Of a stretch of DNA of 64,000 nt, positions 1 through 9,053 are shown in pieces. The notes under the pieces were generated by a model. The model saw only the letters and a program-made list of their open reading frames with translations, ran no database searches and was not told where the DNA came from. The stretch's first letter is position 1, and the number at the start of each line of letters is the position of its first letter. Source of the DNA: Streptomyces lacrimifluminis (GTDB lineage: Bacteria > Actinomycetota > Actinomycetes > Streptomycetales > Streptomycetaceae); NCBI RefSeq assembly GCF_014646095.1, contig NZ_BMMU01000015.1, positions 1 to 64,000 on the forward strand, read 5' to 3'. The position numbers and the translations under genes were made by a program.

Positions 1-137
1 GCTCCCGTAGCCACGGCGCTGTCGCTCGCCCCTTGAGGATTACGGGACAACCCTTAGTGTGCATTCCACCATGGCGGTGGGGCAGAATCATCCGCGTACG
101 TCCTGCCCCGGCAGGCCTTAGCACAGTTGAGGAGACG

Positions 138-506
138 GTGGCTGACAACCAGAAGGCCCACCAGCCCGACCGGCTGTCCGTCGAGCGCGAAGTGGTCGAC
201 GGTGTCCGTGTCGTGATCGTGCGGGGCGAGATCGACCACGACGTCAAGGACGTCCTCAGCGAGGCCCTGCTGTCCGCGGACGGCACGGTGCTGCCGCAGC
301 GGATCGTGGCGGACCTCAGCGGTGTGACCTTCATGGACTCCAGCGGCATCAACGTCCTTGTCGCCGCCTTTCAGCAGGTGAGCGCGGCGCAGGGCTGGCT
401 GCGTATAGCCGGCGCCCAGGAATCCGTCCTGCGTGTCCTGACGCTGGTCGGCGTCGACACCTTCATCCCGTGCCACCCCACCATCGAGCAGGCCATGAAC
501 ACCTGA
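138..506 (+). CDS. STAS-domain anti-anti-sigma factor
   Basis: A 122-residue single STAS domain of the SpoIIAA/RsbV type. Such proteins bind an anti-sigma kinase in the cytoplasm and are switched off when it phosphorylates a serine. The phosphorylation motif MDSSGIN is present (Ser68/Ser69), preceded by the IVADLSGV strand typical of the fold. The GTG at 138 is chosen because the STAS fold begins just after it and GGAG lies a few bases upstream; an in-frame TTG at 33 would add a basic tail unlike the family. No partner kinase or sigma factor lies nearby, so the partner is unknown. Confidence 0.85.
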   Translation: MADNQKAHQPDRLSVEREVVDGVRVVIVRGEIDHDVKDVLSEALLSADGTVLPQRIVADLSGVTFMDSSGINVLVAAFQQVSAAQGWLRIAGAQESVLRVLTLVGVDTFIPCHPTIEQAMNT

Positions 507-950
507 CCGCTTCACTGGGCTGGTCCGTGGCCTACGCTCGACGCAGCCCGGTTCCTGGCCCCCGAAGCGGTCGCGGAGGGTCGCCGTCCTGAATGACGAC
601 GGACACCGGTGGATGGCCGAGGACCCCGCACCCGCCGCCGAGATCCTCACAGTTCCTTCGCATCGGCAGAGCCCAACTGGCCGACACCCCGACCGTGTTG
701 GACGTCGCGGCGGCACCAGCAGACGCGGTAGGCGCCTGATGATGAACCTCTCTCAGCGGGTGCAAGGGGGCGGGGGAGCTGCGCAACGGTGTATCCGACG
801 GCGGTCGAGAGGCCGGAGGAACCGGCGCGGCCCCGTGAAACCAGTGAGGTCCGGGTGGCCGAATGCCGTCTTGCCGGAACCCGTGGGCTCGGCCACTGTC
901 GTGAGGCACGGCCCGCCCACCCGGTGACCGACCACCATCGGAGACTCCCC
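507..950. other. intergenic gap, no supported gene
   Basis: Between the STAS gene and the next regulator. One plus-strand frame around 645-739 reads like a short C-terminal remnant (FLRIGRAQLADTPTVLDVAA, then a stop), but it has no start and I cannot assign it to a family. A purine-rich ribosome site (GGAG) near 940 serves the following gene. Confidence 0.4.
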
Positions 951-1976
951 ATGCTGCGGGTGCACTTCACCGCCGAAGACCTCGTACGCGTTCGCGTCGC
1001 CGCCGCCCCCGACCCGCTGTGGGAACTCACGAACAGCGTCCAGGTTCTGGCCACCGACGAGAGCGCCCTCGCGTACGGGGAGTGGCGACGGCTCGTCCGG
1101 CCGGGCCGGGGCCCTGCCGACGTGCTGCTCGCCGGGCTGATGCCGTCGCGCGGCTACGCACCGGACTTCCTCACCCCCGCCCTGAGCGGCTCCCCCGCCC
1201 TGGACAGCGCGATCGACACGGTCCTCAGCACGCCTCGGACAGTCCTGCGTGACGATCTGGTCAGCCTGGCCGCCTCCACCGAGCGATCACGCCCGCTGCC
1301 GGCCGCGACCCGCGCCCTGGCCGACGGTGACGCGAACGCCCTGCGCTGCCTCGGCACCGCACTGCACGCCTACCACCGGCGGGCACTCGCTCCGCACTGG
1401 CCGCACATCCGGGCGCAGGTGAGCGCAGATGTCGCCGTACGCACCCGGGCAGTCCTCGACGGCGGCGCCGACGGGCTCCTCGCGAGCTTCGCTCCCCTGT
1501 TGCGCTGGCGGTCACCCGTACTGGAGGCCGAGTACCCGGTCGACCGCGACATACGGCTCGGCGGGCGCGGGCTGTTGCTCCAGCCGTCCTTCTTCTGCCA
1601 CCACAAGCCCGTCATGCTCGCCGAGCTGCGGGCCGACCTGACACCGGTCCTGGTCCATCCGATCCAGCACACCCCCGGCTGGGCGGGGGCGCGCGGTGCG
1701 GGTGGTGCGGGCGGACAGGGAGCGGAGTTGGGCGCGCTGCTCGGGCGGACCAGGGCGGCGATCCTGGAGGACGTCGTGACCGGCCGTACGACGGGTGAAC
1801 TCGCGCGGCGGTTCGGGATCTCCGGGGCGGCGGCGAGCCAGCACACGGCGGTACTTCGCCGGGCAGGCCTACTGCTGAGCATGCGCCGGAACAAGTACGT
1901 GGTGCACACCATCACGCCCACGGGCCTGGCCCTGCTCGCCGGCGTCCCCAGCGTCCGCCCGGCCCCTGACGGCTGA
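951..1976 (+). CDS. ArsR-like winged-helix transcriptional regulator
   Basis: A 341-residue protein with a long N-terminal region (about 1-240) like that found in Streptomyces winged-helix regulators, and a C-terminal DNA-binding domain (about 255-330). The recognition segment reads GELARRFGISGAAASQHTAVLRRAGL and is followed by the wing SMRRNKYVVHTITPTGLALL; these pieces are typical of ArsR/SmtB-type repressors. The ATG at 951 has GGAG eight bases upstream and begins with the MLRVHFTAEDL start common in this group. A Gly/Ala-rich linker (about 241-255) joins the domains. The target is unknown; it may be autoregulatory. Confidence 0.8.
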   Translation: MLRVHFTAEDLVRVRVAAAPDPLWELTNSVQVLATDESALAYGEWRRLVRPGRGPADVLLAGLMPSRGYAPDFLTPALSGSPALDSAIDTVLSTPRTVLRDDLVSLAASTERSRPLPAATRALADGDANALRCLGTALHAYHRRALAPHWPHIRAQVSADVAVRTRAVLDGGADGLLASFAPLLRWRSPVLEAEYPVDRDIRLGGRGLLLQPSFFCHHKPVMLAELRADLTPVLVHPIQHTPGWAGARGAGGAGGQGAELGALLGRTRAAILEDVVTGRTTGELARRFGISGAAASQHTAVLRRAGLLLSMRRNKYVVHTITPTGLALLAGVPSVRPAPDG

Positions 1977-2100
1977 GACGTCGTTTAAGCCATGCCTTCA
2001 AGGTGTGGTGACGGTGGGGCGGCGGCCGACAGCCTGGTCATGCGGGGCCGCACCAGGGCCCGCGAGCTCCGTACGCCACATCCCGAGGGGGAACCACACC

Positions 2101-2598
2101 ATGCCCAGCAAACGCTCCGCGCTCGCCACGCTCGGCGCCCTGGTCTGCCTGCTGACAGCCATGTTCGCCACGACGCCGGCCCAGGCGGCCGTGCCCGCGG
2201 GCGACGGCCCGGCCGGGCGGGTTCTGGTCCTGCCTCCGGCGCCCTCCGGCGCCTCGGCGGTGTCCGCCAGGTCCGCAGCCGCCAGCACACCCACGTCCTC
2301 TCCGGCCGTGCGTACGTCGCACATTCGGCCGGGAGCCACCTACACCTGCGCCAGCGGCAACCTCTGCGCCGTCGTCTGGGACCCGACCACGTCCGACTAC
2401 AAGGTCTTCTTCTTCTACTCCTGCAACAGGTACTCCCTGTCCGGCTGGAACGGCACCGGCACCTACTTCGACGCCCAGACCGGCGGCGTGACCTCGTACT
2501 TCTACGGCCAGAGCGGCAACGTACTGAAGTCGTTCACCCCGGACTCCACCAACCACAGCTACAACTGGACGCCCGTCTGGTCCATCCGCAACTGCTGA
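2101..2598 (+). CDS. small secreted protein, peptidase-inhibitor-I36-like
   Basis: A 165-residue exported protein. A Sec signal peptide is clear: MPSKR, a hydrophobic core, then TPAQAA with likely cleavage near residue 28. After an Ala/Ser/Pro-rich stretch, the C-terminal ~85 residues form a compact aromatic-rich domain with four cysteines (CASGNLC, YSC and the final NC), suggesting two disulfides. The layout resembles Streptomyces peptidase inhibitor I36-like or beta/gamma-crystallin-like secreted proteins, but I cannot confirm the family. The start follows a strong GAGGGGG ribosome site. Confidence 0.7.
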   Translation: MPSKRSALATLGALVCLLTAMFATTPAQAAVPAGDGPAGRVLVLPPAPSGASAVSARSAAASTPTSSPAVRTSHIRPGATYTCASGNLCAVVWDPTTSDYKVFFFYSCNRYSLSGWNGTGTYFDAQTGGVTSYFYGQSGNVLKSFTPDSTNHSYNWTPVWSIRNC

Positions 2599-2702
2599 CC
2601 GCACGATGACGCGGGCCCCGGTGCCACCGCGCGAGCGGAGAGCCGGGGCCTTCGTACTTGTATGGCGGGCCAGGTCTTTTCGTACGGTGCACAATCAACC
2701 CT

Positions 2703-3251
2703 GTGGACCAGGGACTTGCGGCGGTGCTCGGGGCAACAGTGGGCGTTCTCGGCACGGTCTCCGCATCGGCGATATCCGGTTGGTCGGCCCGCCAACAGGT
2801 GCAGAGCCAGGCGAAGATCGAGCATGCCCAGTGGCGCAGACAGACACGCCGCGATGCCTACAGTGCTTTTCTGGCGCCGGCCAACGAGGCGCGCACCACA
2901 CTGAAGATCGCCGCACGCGCGCTGATCGGCGACAACCCGGACCTACCGGAAGCCGATCGCAGACTCCAGGTCGCCCAGGAACAGCTGGCTGTCGTGCAGG
3001 CGGCCTGGGCCGGCCTGGCGGTGGAGGGACCCGAACCGGTGGAACAAGCAGCCCACAGTGTTCGCACAGGGCTCCACTCGATGCGCACGACTCTTCTCGC
3101 ATGGCGCGACTCCATGGGCGCCCCGGACCTCAACGTCACCTTCGTGGAACGCCACGCCGTCGAGGCGACCAGAATCTCTGAACGCATCGGCAGATTCACC
3201 GCAGCAGCACGGACTGCCCTGGACGATACGGAATCGCCATCAGGGGTCTAG
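2703..3251 (+). CDS. membrane-anchored coiled-coil protein of unknown function
   Basis: A 182-residue protein. Residues 1-25 (GLAAVLGATVGVLGTVSASAI) form one N-terminal membrane helix, followed by a mostly helical, charged region (QAKIEHAQWRRQTRRDAYSAFL and onward) consistent with a cytoplasmic coiled coil. GTG 2703 is preferred because it places the helix at the N terminus; an in-frame ATG at 2658 would add 15 residues. Proteins of this design are common in Streptomyces but have no known role. Confidence 0.65.
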   Translation: MDQGLAAVLGATVGVLGTVSASAISGWSARQQVQSQAKIEHAQWRRQTRRDAYSAFLAPANEARTTLKIAARALIGDNPDLPEADRRLQVAQEQLAVVQAAWAGLAVEGPEPVEQAAHSVRTGLHSMRTTLLAWRDSMGAPDLNVTFVERHAVEATRISERIGRFTAAARTALDDTESPSGV

Positions 3252-3317
3252 CCGCGGCTCTCCGCGTTCAGTTGGGGCTCTGCCGGGAGTCGTCTGCGAA
3301 GGTCGGCCTCCTTTCCT

Positions 3318-3655
3318 GGGGGGCGCAACCACTCCCACGGAGGTCGCGGCGGCCGACAAGTGGACGGTCGAGAGGTTCGACACCAGCTACGTCGAGCACC
3401 GCATCCCTCTCGCCCCGCGCGGAGGGTTCCCCGACCGCGGCACGCTCCCCATCGCCGGGGACGACGACACGGCCGACAAGTCCGTCATCATCCTGCTCGA
3501 TCGTCTCAGCCGCGACCTGCCAGGTGTGGATCCGATACGGGTGCTCATCACCCGATCCCGGCCCCTCCCCCGGTATCCACCTGCGGATCCGCCGTGCCGG
3601 AGCCCGCTCCGAACGCGGCCACCTCGTCGAGCGCGCCGAAGCGGTGACCGCGTGA
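3318..3655 (+). pseudogene. frameshifted remnant of an unidentified gene
   Basis: The stretch has strong codon bias in one frame up to about 3545 (it includes KWTVERFDTSYVEHRIPLA and VIILLDRLSRDLPGV). Coding character then jumps to another frame (GIHLRIRRAGARSERGHLVE, ending AVTA-stop at 3655). A single frameshift near 3545-3560 would join the parts, and I see no convincing start. Its stop overlaps the GTG of the next gene (GTGA), as in a formerly coupled operon. Family not recognised. Confidence 0.45.
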
Positions 3656-4071
3656 GCCGACCGACGCACGGCACGCTGCATCACGTCGAGCTGTGGGTTC
3701 CTGACCTCCACCGCGCGGTCGCCTCGCTCGGCTGGCTGCTGGAGATGCTGGGCTACGCCCTCTTCCAGAGCTGGGACGGTGGCCGCAGTTGGCGGCTCGG
3801 TCCGACCTACCTGGTCGTCGAGCAGTCCCCGGCCCTCACCGCCGAACAGCATGACCGCTGCCGCCCAGGACTGAACCACCTGGCGTTCCACGTCGAAGAT
3901 GCCGCCACCGTCGAAGAGTTGGCTGCCGACGCCCCTGCGCACGGCTGGCACCTGATGTTCCCCGAGCAGCACCCCTACGCCGGCGGCAGACAGCACCACG
4001 CCGCCTACCTGGAGAACGACGACGGCTTCGAGGTCGAACTGGTCGCGATCAAGTCACCCGAACGAAACTGA
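3652..4071 (+). CDS. VOC-superfamily (glyoxalase/bleomycin-resistance-like) protein
   Basis: A 139-residue single VOC module. Putative metal ligands sit where the fold expects them: His in TLHHVELWV, His in LNHLAFHVED and Glu in GFEVELVA. This class covers lyases, isomerases, dioxygenases and antibiotic-binding proteins; the substrate cannot be told from sequence. GTG 3652 overlaps the stop of the upstream broken gene, implying past translational coupling. Confidence 0.8.
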   Translation: MSRPTHGTLHHVELWVPDLHRAVASLGWLLEMLGYALFQSWDGGRSWRLGPTYLVVEQSPALTAEQHDRCRPGLNHLAFHVEDAATVEELAADAPAHGWHLMFPEQHPYAGGRQHHAAYLENDDGFEVELVAIKSPERN

Positions 4072-4083
4072 GATCAACCGATC

Positions 4084-4340
4084 CGCAGGTCTTCACGATC
4101 ACCCCGCGGTCGCCCCGTCTGGACAAGGCGGCGCTCGCCGTCATCAAGGCGACCCCGGTATCCGGACCAAGGGTGCCGGCGGACGTCAGTGTGGTGAGCT
4201 TCGACGACACCTCCGCAGCCGCGATCTCCGCTCCGACCGGCGGCCGACAAGCCCCTGGACGTCCGCCGGGAGGACTTGCTACCCCCGCTTCTGGTCCGAG
4301 CCTCCGCCGCCCCACCTGCCGCCGGTCGCGAGGGCGGGGA
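4084..4340 (+). pseudogene. decayed LacI-family regulator C-terminus
   Basis: One frame (about 4084-4230) gives RVPADVSVVSFDDTSAAAIS, which matches the signature VPEDVSVVGFDD of LacI/GalR effector domains. Another frame (about 4246-4320) gives KPLDVRREDLLPPLLVRAS, which matches the LacI C-terminal end (LVPTRLVVRAS in the intact regulator at 10237). The DNA-binding part is missing, the two pieces are out of frame, and there is no start. This is a relic. The rest of 4341-4430 holds nothing I can support. Confidence 0.7.
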
Positions 4341-4430
4341 GCAGTCAGCCACGCCCGGTCGCCCGCGAGCCAGGGGCGACCCAGGAAGCCCTGGCCCCAA
4401 GGGGCACCGCAGAAGCCGCCCAGGCACCTA

Positions 4431-5291
4431 TCAGGGGTTCCAGAAGACCGAGGTGAACGCGTGGTCGAAGCGCCGCGCGGACAGGTCCTCGCGTTGGATC
4501 ACCCAGTGGACGGTGGCGCTCTCCCAGCCCTGTACGTCCATGCCCGCATACCAGTCGGCCAGGAGCACCCAGTCCGAGACGTCACCCGAGACCGGCCTGT
4601 CCCACCGGCCCGCCTCGGCCGCCTTCACCGCACGGGACACGGCAATGGCGAGGGGGTCGGTGTATATGGCCTCCTCCCAGGCGTAGCCCCCGATCTGCAA
4701 CGGCCCCTCGGGAGCGATGGCGTCATGGGTGCTCTCCCAGACCTCGACGAGTTCCTCGGAGCGGGGATGCCCGGGAAGCGGCCCGCTCCCGGGTCCCCCG
4801 GGAAATTCCACCGCGTGGTGGTAGGGCAGCGACACACTGGCCGTCGCCTGTAGCGGGCCCTGGGGAAACTCCTTGAACATCGCCTGGTAGTCGTCGATGT
4901 CGAAGGAGTTCCAGGCGTTCCGGTCCCGTTCCGTCACGGCCGAGCCGGCGGGGACGTACACCACGCTGCCCATGGTTTCGTAGTCGTCGGCGGTCTCGGG
5001 GAAGGCGAACAGCAGCAGACGGCCGTCCGGAGGCAGGGCCAGGTCCGTCGCGTCGGCGGGCAGGGCCGCGAGGTCGATGGAGGCGACGAAGGGGTAGGCG
5101 GGGTCCGGGACGTCGGCCGGAAGCAGGAGCGGACCGCCGAAGCACCCCACGACCGCGCCGCCTCCCTCCCGCGACAGCACCGCGCAACGTCGAGCGGTGC
5201 CCAGCCACCGCTCGACATCGTCGACGGGTATGTCCCGCGCGATCGCCTCTTCACGGAACGGACGTAACAGGTCCCACAGCCCAGAAGTCAT
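4431..5291 (-). CDS. DUF1963/YwqG-like protein
   Basis: A 286-residue soluble protein. The central part (GCFGGPLLLPADVPDPAYPF, IDLAALP, DGRLLLFAF) has the pattern of DUF1963 (YwqG) proteins, in which a metal-proof beta scaffold recurs as GGxPxLP..P..FxxQIDLaxlP. No catalytic residues are known for the family. ATG 5291 (MTSGLWDLL) is chosen because upstream in-frame codons encode Arg/Pro-rich sequence. It stands alone between a LacI relic and a reductase gene. Confidence 0.7.
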   Translation of the reverse strand: MTSGLWDLLRPFREEAIARDIPVDDVERWLGTARRCAVLSREGGGAVVGCFGGPLLLPADVPDPAYPFVASIDLAALPADATDLALPPDGRLLLFAFPETADDYETMGSVVYVPAGSAVTERDRNAWNSFDIDDYQAMFKEFPQGPLQATASVSLPYHHAVEFPGGPGSGPLPGHPRSEELVEVWESTHDAIAPEGPLQIGGYAWEEAIYTDPLAIAVSRAVKAAEAGRWDRPVSGDVSDWVLLADWYAGMDVQGWESATVHWVIQREDLSARRFDHAFTSVFWNP

Positions 5292-5456
5292 GGGCAGACC
5301 GTAGAGGAAGGGACTGACACGGCGGCGTCGAAGCCGCGGGCGGACCGCCGGGCGAACTCCCGGCCCCTCGTCCCGGTGAACCCGGCACGTCGGCGGTCCC
5401 GCCACCCACCGCGGTCGCCGACCGCGTTCGACACGGCGGGACGGCGCGCGGGGCCT

Positions 5457-6101
5457 TCAGTGGTCGCGCCCGGCACCGCGATCGGGTGCGCTCATGTCCC
5501 CCGTCGCGGGCGTGCCCTCGGCGAGCCCGTAGCGCAGGTACACGGTGCCCTTCGGGTCGGCTACCGGCGGTTCGAGGAGCTTGATGTTCGTGGGCACCGC
5601 GCCGCCGTCGAACACCTTCTTCCCGACGCCGAGCACGATCGGGTGGACCCAGAGGTCAAGACGGTCGAAGAGCTTCTCGCGCAGGAGCGTCTGCACCAGG
5701 TCCAGGCTCCCGACGACCTTGACGTGCTCGTGCCGGTCACGGATCTCGCGCACCGCGCCGACCAGATCCGGGCCGAGCTGCGTGGACCCGGCCCACGGGA
5801 GGTCGGGCTTGGCGCGGGACGCCACGTACTTCGGGACACTGTTGAAGAGCGTGGCGATCTCGTTGTCCGCGCCGCCCTCCTGGTACGGCCAGTAGGCGGC
5901 GAAGATGTCATACGTCCTGCGGCCGAGCAGGAGGGCGTCCGTGCCCTCGTACGCGGCAAGGATCTGCGACCCGGCGACGTCGTCCAGGAGGGGTGCCTGC
6001 CAGCCACCGAACGGGAATCCCTCCGGGTCCTCGTCAGGACCGCCGGGCGCCTGCCCGACGAGGTCGAGGGTTGCGAACAGCTCGATGTGGATGAGTCCCA
6101 T
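5457..6101 (-). CDS. dihydrofolate reductase/RibD C-terminal family oxidoreductase
   Basis: A 214-residue protein of the DHFR-like RibD C-terminal family. Family features are MGLIHIELFATLDLVG at the start, LLLGRRTYDIFAAYWP, the central VVGSLDLVQTLLREKL and the strand DRLDLWVHPIVLGVGKKVF. Members are NADPH-dependent reductases or uncharacterised enzymes, and this one is not folate DHFR itself. ATG 6101 fits the family N terminus. The roughly 27-residue tail after the domain is low-complexity and may be unstructured. Confidence 0.8.
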   Translation of the reverse strand: MGLIHIELFATLDLVGQAPGGPDEDPEGFPFGGWQAPLLDDVAGSQILAAYEGTDALLLGRRTYDIFAAYWPYQEGGADNEIATLFNSVPKYVASRAKPDLPWAGSTQLGPDLVGAVREIRDRHEHVKVVGSLDLVQTLLREKLFDRLDLWVHPIVLGVGKKVFDGGAVPTNIKLLEPPVADPKGTVYLRYGLAEGTPATGDMSAPDRGAGRDH

Positions 6102-6375
6102 GCCGTACTCCCGATGAGTGGGTTGTGCCGGTCGGAAGGTAGACCTGTGGGCGCCGGCAGACTCATCGCTGCGACGGCACCCGGCTTCATACTCGTCGAC
6201 CGCCTCGCCCGGTGCATCGGTCACCACCCGGCCTCGCGGTCTGCGTCCTCACGGCAATCGGCACACAGCACCCGGCTCGGCAGGCATGCCGTGCGCCTTC
6301 GGCCAGGGCCCGTCGATCCATCTGAGACACGTCCGTCGCAGCCGCCGACCGTCGCGTCGCAGGCCCCCGGCGCCT

Positions 6376-7245
6376 TCAGGCGATCCCGGTGCCGCGCAGC
6401 AGCAGCAACGTCACGTCCACCATCGCGACAGCGACCGCCGACGCGAACGCCAACCGTTCCCAGCGGCGTCCCAGCACCGTCCCCGCCGTCGCCATCAGAG
6501 CGGTCACCACGAGCGCTGCCCATCCCCACCTGCCGGGTGGTCCGGCAGGCCCCAGCACCAGCACCCCGGACGCGGCCACCAGCGGCACCGGCAACAGCAG
6601 CAACGCGCGGTCCCGGCCCAGCCGCTGCGGCCAGCCCCGTACGCCCGCCGCCAGATCCGCGCGAATGTCCGGCAGTACGTCGCCCAGATGGGCGCCGATC
6701 CCCAGCAGCGCCCCGGCGGTGACAACCCACCAGGCCGGCCATGGCTGCCCCGGCAGGCCCAGCGCGACGAACGCCGGGAGGCCGGCGAAACCCAGCGCAT
6801 AGGGTGCCCAGGACCACGCTGTCGCCTTGAGCCGCAGATCGTACGCCCACGCCGCTGCCACCCCGGCCAGGTGAACAGCGCCCGCCCACAGGCCACAGGC
6901 GAACGACAACGGCACGCACAGCAGCAGCGCGGCATACGCGGCCACCCACACCTCCGTCACACCGACCGTGCCCGCGACGACGGGTTTGCCCCGGCGGCCG
7001 GCCTCGATGTCCCGGCGCGCGTCGAAGGCGTCGTTGCACCAGCCGACGGACAACTGCCCGGTCAGCACGGCGGCACCGGTGAGCACGCAACGGGCGGCGC
7101 TCTGGCCGGCGGTCAGGGCCAGCGCGACCATCAGGACAGTGACCGCCACGACAGGCCCGGGGTGGCAGGACCCGGCCAGGCCACCCACCCGGCCGGCCCA
7201 ACTCACCGCCGGTCCCTCGGCCGTCAGCTGCTCGGGAGTGCCCAC
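6376..7245 (-). CDS. UbiA-family prenyltransferase
   Basis: A 289-residue integral membrane protein with about eight hydrophobic helices. It has both aspartate-rich motifs of UbiA enzymes: NDAFDARRD (71-79) and GDVLPDIRAD (188-197). The YDLRLK segment (135-140) matches the loop that binds prenyl diphosphate. UbiA enzymes attach an isoprenoid chain to an aromatic or lipid acceptor using Mg2+. It is divergent from an srsA-like type III polyketide synthase 146 bp away, so a polyketide resorcinol or quinone acceptor is plausible but not shown. The start is GTG. Confidence 0.85.
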   Translation of the reverse strand: MGTPEQLTAEGPAVSWAGRVGGLAGSCHPGPVVAVTVLMVALALTAGQSAARCVLTGAAVLTGQLSVGWCNDAFDARRDIEAGRRGKPVVAGTVGVTEVWVAAYAALLLCVPLSFACGLWAGAVHLAGVAAAWAYDLRLKATAWSWAPYALGFAGLPAFVALGLPGQPWPAWWVVTAGALLGIGAHLGDVLPDIRADLAAGVRGWPQRLGRDRALLLLPVPLVAASGVLVLGPAGPPGRWGWAALVVTALMATAGTVLGRRWERLAFASAVAVAMVDVTLLLLRGTGIA

Positions 7246-7391
7246 CCGGCCGATCCTAGGCGTGCCCGCCCCACCCGGCCCAGGACGCGCCCCGGGAGGA
7301 CCGGCCGGACGGGCGATTCCTGGTGTCGATGTCCCGGTCCGGGGAACACGTGGGGAGCAACTGACCCAGTCGGTAACCGGACGGGACCCCT

Positions 7392-8477
7392 ATGACGCGG
7401 ATCGCCGCAGTTCACGGTGTACTCGCACCGCACCGTCGCACCCAGTCCGAAATCACCGACATGGTGGCCCGCACGTGCCTGCCCGAGGGAACCGACCGCG
7501 GGGTCCTGGACCGGCTGCATCGCAGCGCGAAGGTCGGCTCGCGTCACATGACACTGCCGCTCGAACGGTACGCGGAACTGGACGGATTCGGGGCCGCCAA
7601 CGACGTCTTCATCGCCGCCGCCACCGACCTGGGAACCAAGGCGGTCCGGGGCGCTCTGCACGCGGCCGGCCTGACCGCCGCCGACGTGGACCTGCTGATC
7701 TTCACCTCCGTCACCGGCGTCGCCACCCCCTCGATCGACGCACGGCTGGTCGGCCGCCTCGGACTGCGGCCGGACGTCAAACGGCTGCCCCTGTTCGGCC
7801 TGGGCTGTGCCGGTGGCGCCGCCGGACTGGCCCGTATGCACGACTACCTGCTGGGCCGGCCCGACCACGTCGCTGTGCTGCTGTCGGTCGAACTGTGTTC
7901 GCTCACTTTCCAGCGCAACGACGCCTCCATGGCGAACCTGGTAGCCACCGGGCTGTTCGGCGACGGAGCCGCCGCGGTCGTCGCGGTCGGCGCGAACCGC
8001 CCGGATCGCCCGGCGAACCCGGAGAACCCGGGCGCAACCGTCGGTCCTACGATCGTGGACACCCTCAGCCACCTGTATCCGGACACCGGGCACGTCATGG
8101 GCTGGGACATCAAGGACACCGGCTTCCAGGTCGTCCTCGACCCGCAGGTTCCCGATGTGGTGCGCCGTTACCTCGCCGACGACGTCGAGGGGTTCCTCGG
8201 CGAACACGGCCTGAAGCCGAAGGACGTGACCGCCTGGGTGTGCCACCCCGGCGGCCCCAAGGTTCTGGAAGCCGTCACCGAAGCCCTCGGCCTCCCCGAC
8301 GACGCCCTCGATGTGACCTGGCGTCACCTCACGGACGTCGGCAACCTGTCCTCGTCGTCGGTACTCCACGTACTGCGCGACACCCTGGCCCAACGCCGCC
8401 CGCCGCCGGGCACGCCGGGTGTGCTGCTGGCGATGGGCCCCGGCTTCGCGAGCGAACTCGTCCTGCTGCGCTGGTAG
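7392..8477 (+). CDS. srsA: type III polyketide synthase (SrsA-like alkylresorcinol/pyrone synthase)
   Basis: A 361-residue chalcone-synthase-fold enzyme with the full catalytic triad: Cys139 in FGLGCAGG, His285 in CHPGGPK and Asn318 in DVGNLSSSS. Such enzymes extend an acyl-CoA with malonyl or methylmalonyl units. The order synthase, ICMT-like methyltransferase, FAD hydroxylase is that of the S. griseus srsABC operon, which makes methylated phenolic lipids, so an alkylresorcinol product is likely. Spacing is tight: 36 bp to the next gene, and a GTGA overlap between the following two. Confidence 0.85.
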   Translation: MTRIAAVHGVLAPHRRTQSEITDMVARTCLPEGTDRGVLDRLHRSAKVGSRHMTLPLERYAELDGFGAANDVFIAAATDLGTKAVRGALHAAGLTAADVDLLIFTSVTGVATPSIDARLVGRLGLRPDVKRLPLFGLGCAGGAAGLARMHDYLLGRPDHVAVLLSVELCSLTFQRNDASMANLVATGLFGDGAAAVVAVGANRPDRPANPENPGATVGPTIVDTLSHLYPDTGHVMGWDIKDTGFQVVLDPQVPDVVRRYLADDVEGFLGEHGLKPKDVTAWVCHPGGPKVLEAVTEALGLPDDALDVTWRHLTDVGNLSSSSVLHVLRDTLAQRRPPPGTPGVLLAMGPGFASELVLLRW

Positions 8478-8513
8478 TTCGGACCGTCGAAGGACACGAA
8501 GGGCACAGGACAC

Positions 8514-9053
8514 ATGATCTGGTACGGACTGCTGGTCGCCGCCGTCGCCGCCGAGCGTGTCGCCGAACTCGTCGTCGCCCGCCGCAACGAACGATGGAGC
8601 ACCGCCCGCGGCGCGACCGTGACCGGGCAGGGCCACTACCCGGCCATGGTCGCCCTCCACACCGGCCTGCTGGTCGCCTGCCCGGCCGAGGTATGGCTGG
8701 CCGACAGCCCCTTCGTCCCCGCCCTGGCCTGGCCGATGCTGGCCGTACTCGCGGGTGCCCAAGGACTGCGGTGGTGGTGCATCCACACCCTGGGACCCCG
8801 TTGGAACACCCGGGTGATCGTCGTGCCCGGTCTGCCGCTGGTGACGGGCGGTCCCTACCGGTGGCGGTGGCTGCGGCATCCGAACTACGTGGCCGTCGTC
8901 GCCGAGGGCGTGGCCCTGCCCATGGTGCACACCGCCTGGGTCACCGCGACCGTGTTCACGGTGCTCAACGCCGCCCTGCTCACCGTCCGCATCCGCTGCG
9001 AGAACCGGGCGCTGGCCGCCGCGACCGCGCCGACCACATCCGTTCCGGCGTGA
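8514..9053 (+). CDS. srsB: isoprenylcysteine carboxyl methyltransferase-like methyltransferase (SrsB-like)
   Basis: A 179-residue membrane protein with about four hydrophobic helices. It has the ICMT C-terminal signature GGPYRWRWLRHPNY followed by a hydrophobic helix and the SAM-site Glu region (ENRALAA). In the srs pathway the equivalent enzyme O-methylates an alkylresorcinol at the membrane. It sits between the synthase and the hydroxylase, and its stop overlaps the next start (GTGA). Symbol given by synteny. Confidence 0.8.
   Translation: MIWYGLLVAAVAAERVAELVVARRNERWSTARGATVTGQGHYPAMVALHTGLLVACPAEVWLADSPFVPALAWPMLAVLAGAQGLRWWCIHTLGPRWNTRVIVVPGLPLVTGGPYRWRWLRHPNYVAVVAEGVALPMVHTAWVTATVFTVLNAALLTVRIRCENRALAAATAPTTSVPA

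Noticed and set aside
645..739. Short coding-like C-terminal fragment after the STAS gene
   Set aside because: No start, no recognisable family and no support beyond codon bias.
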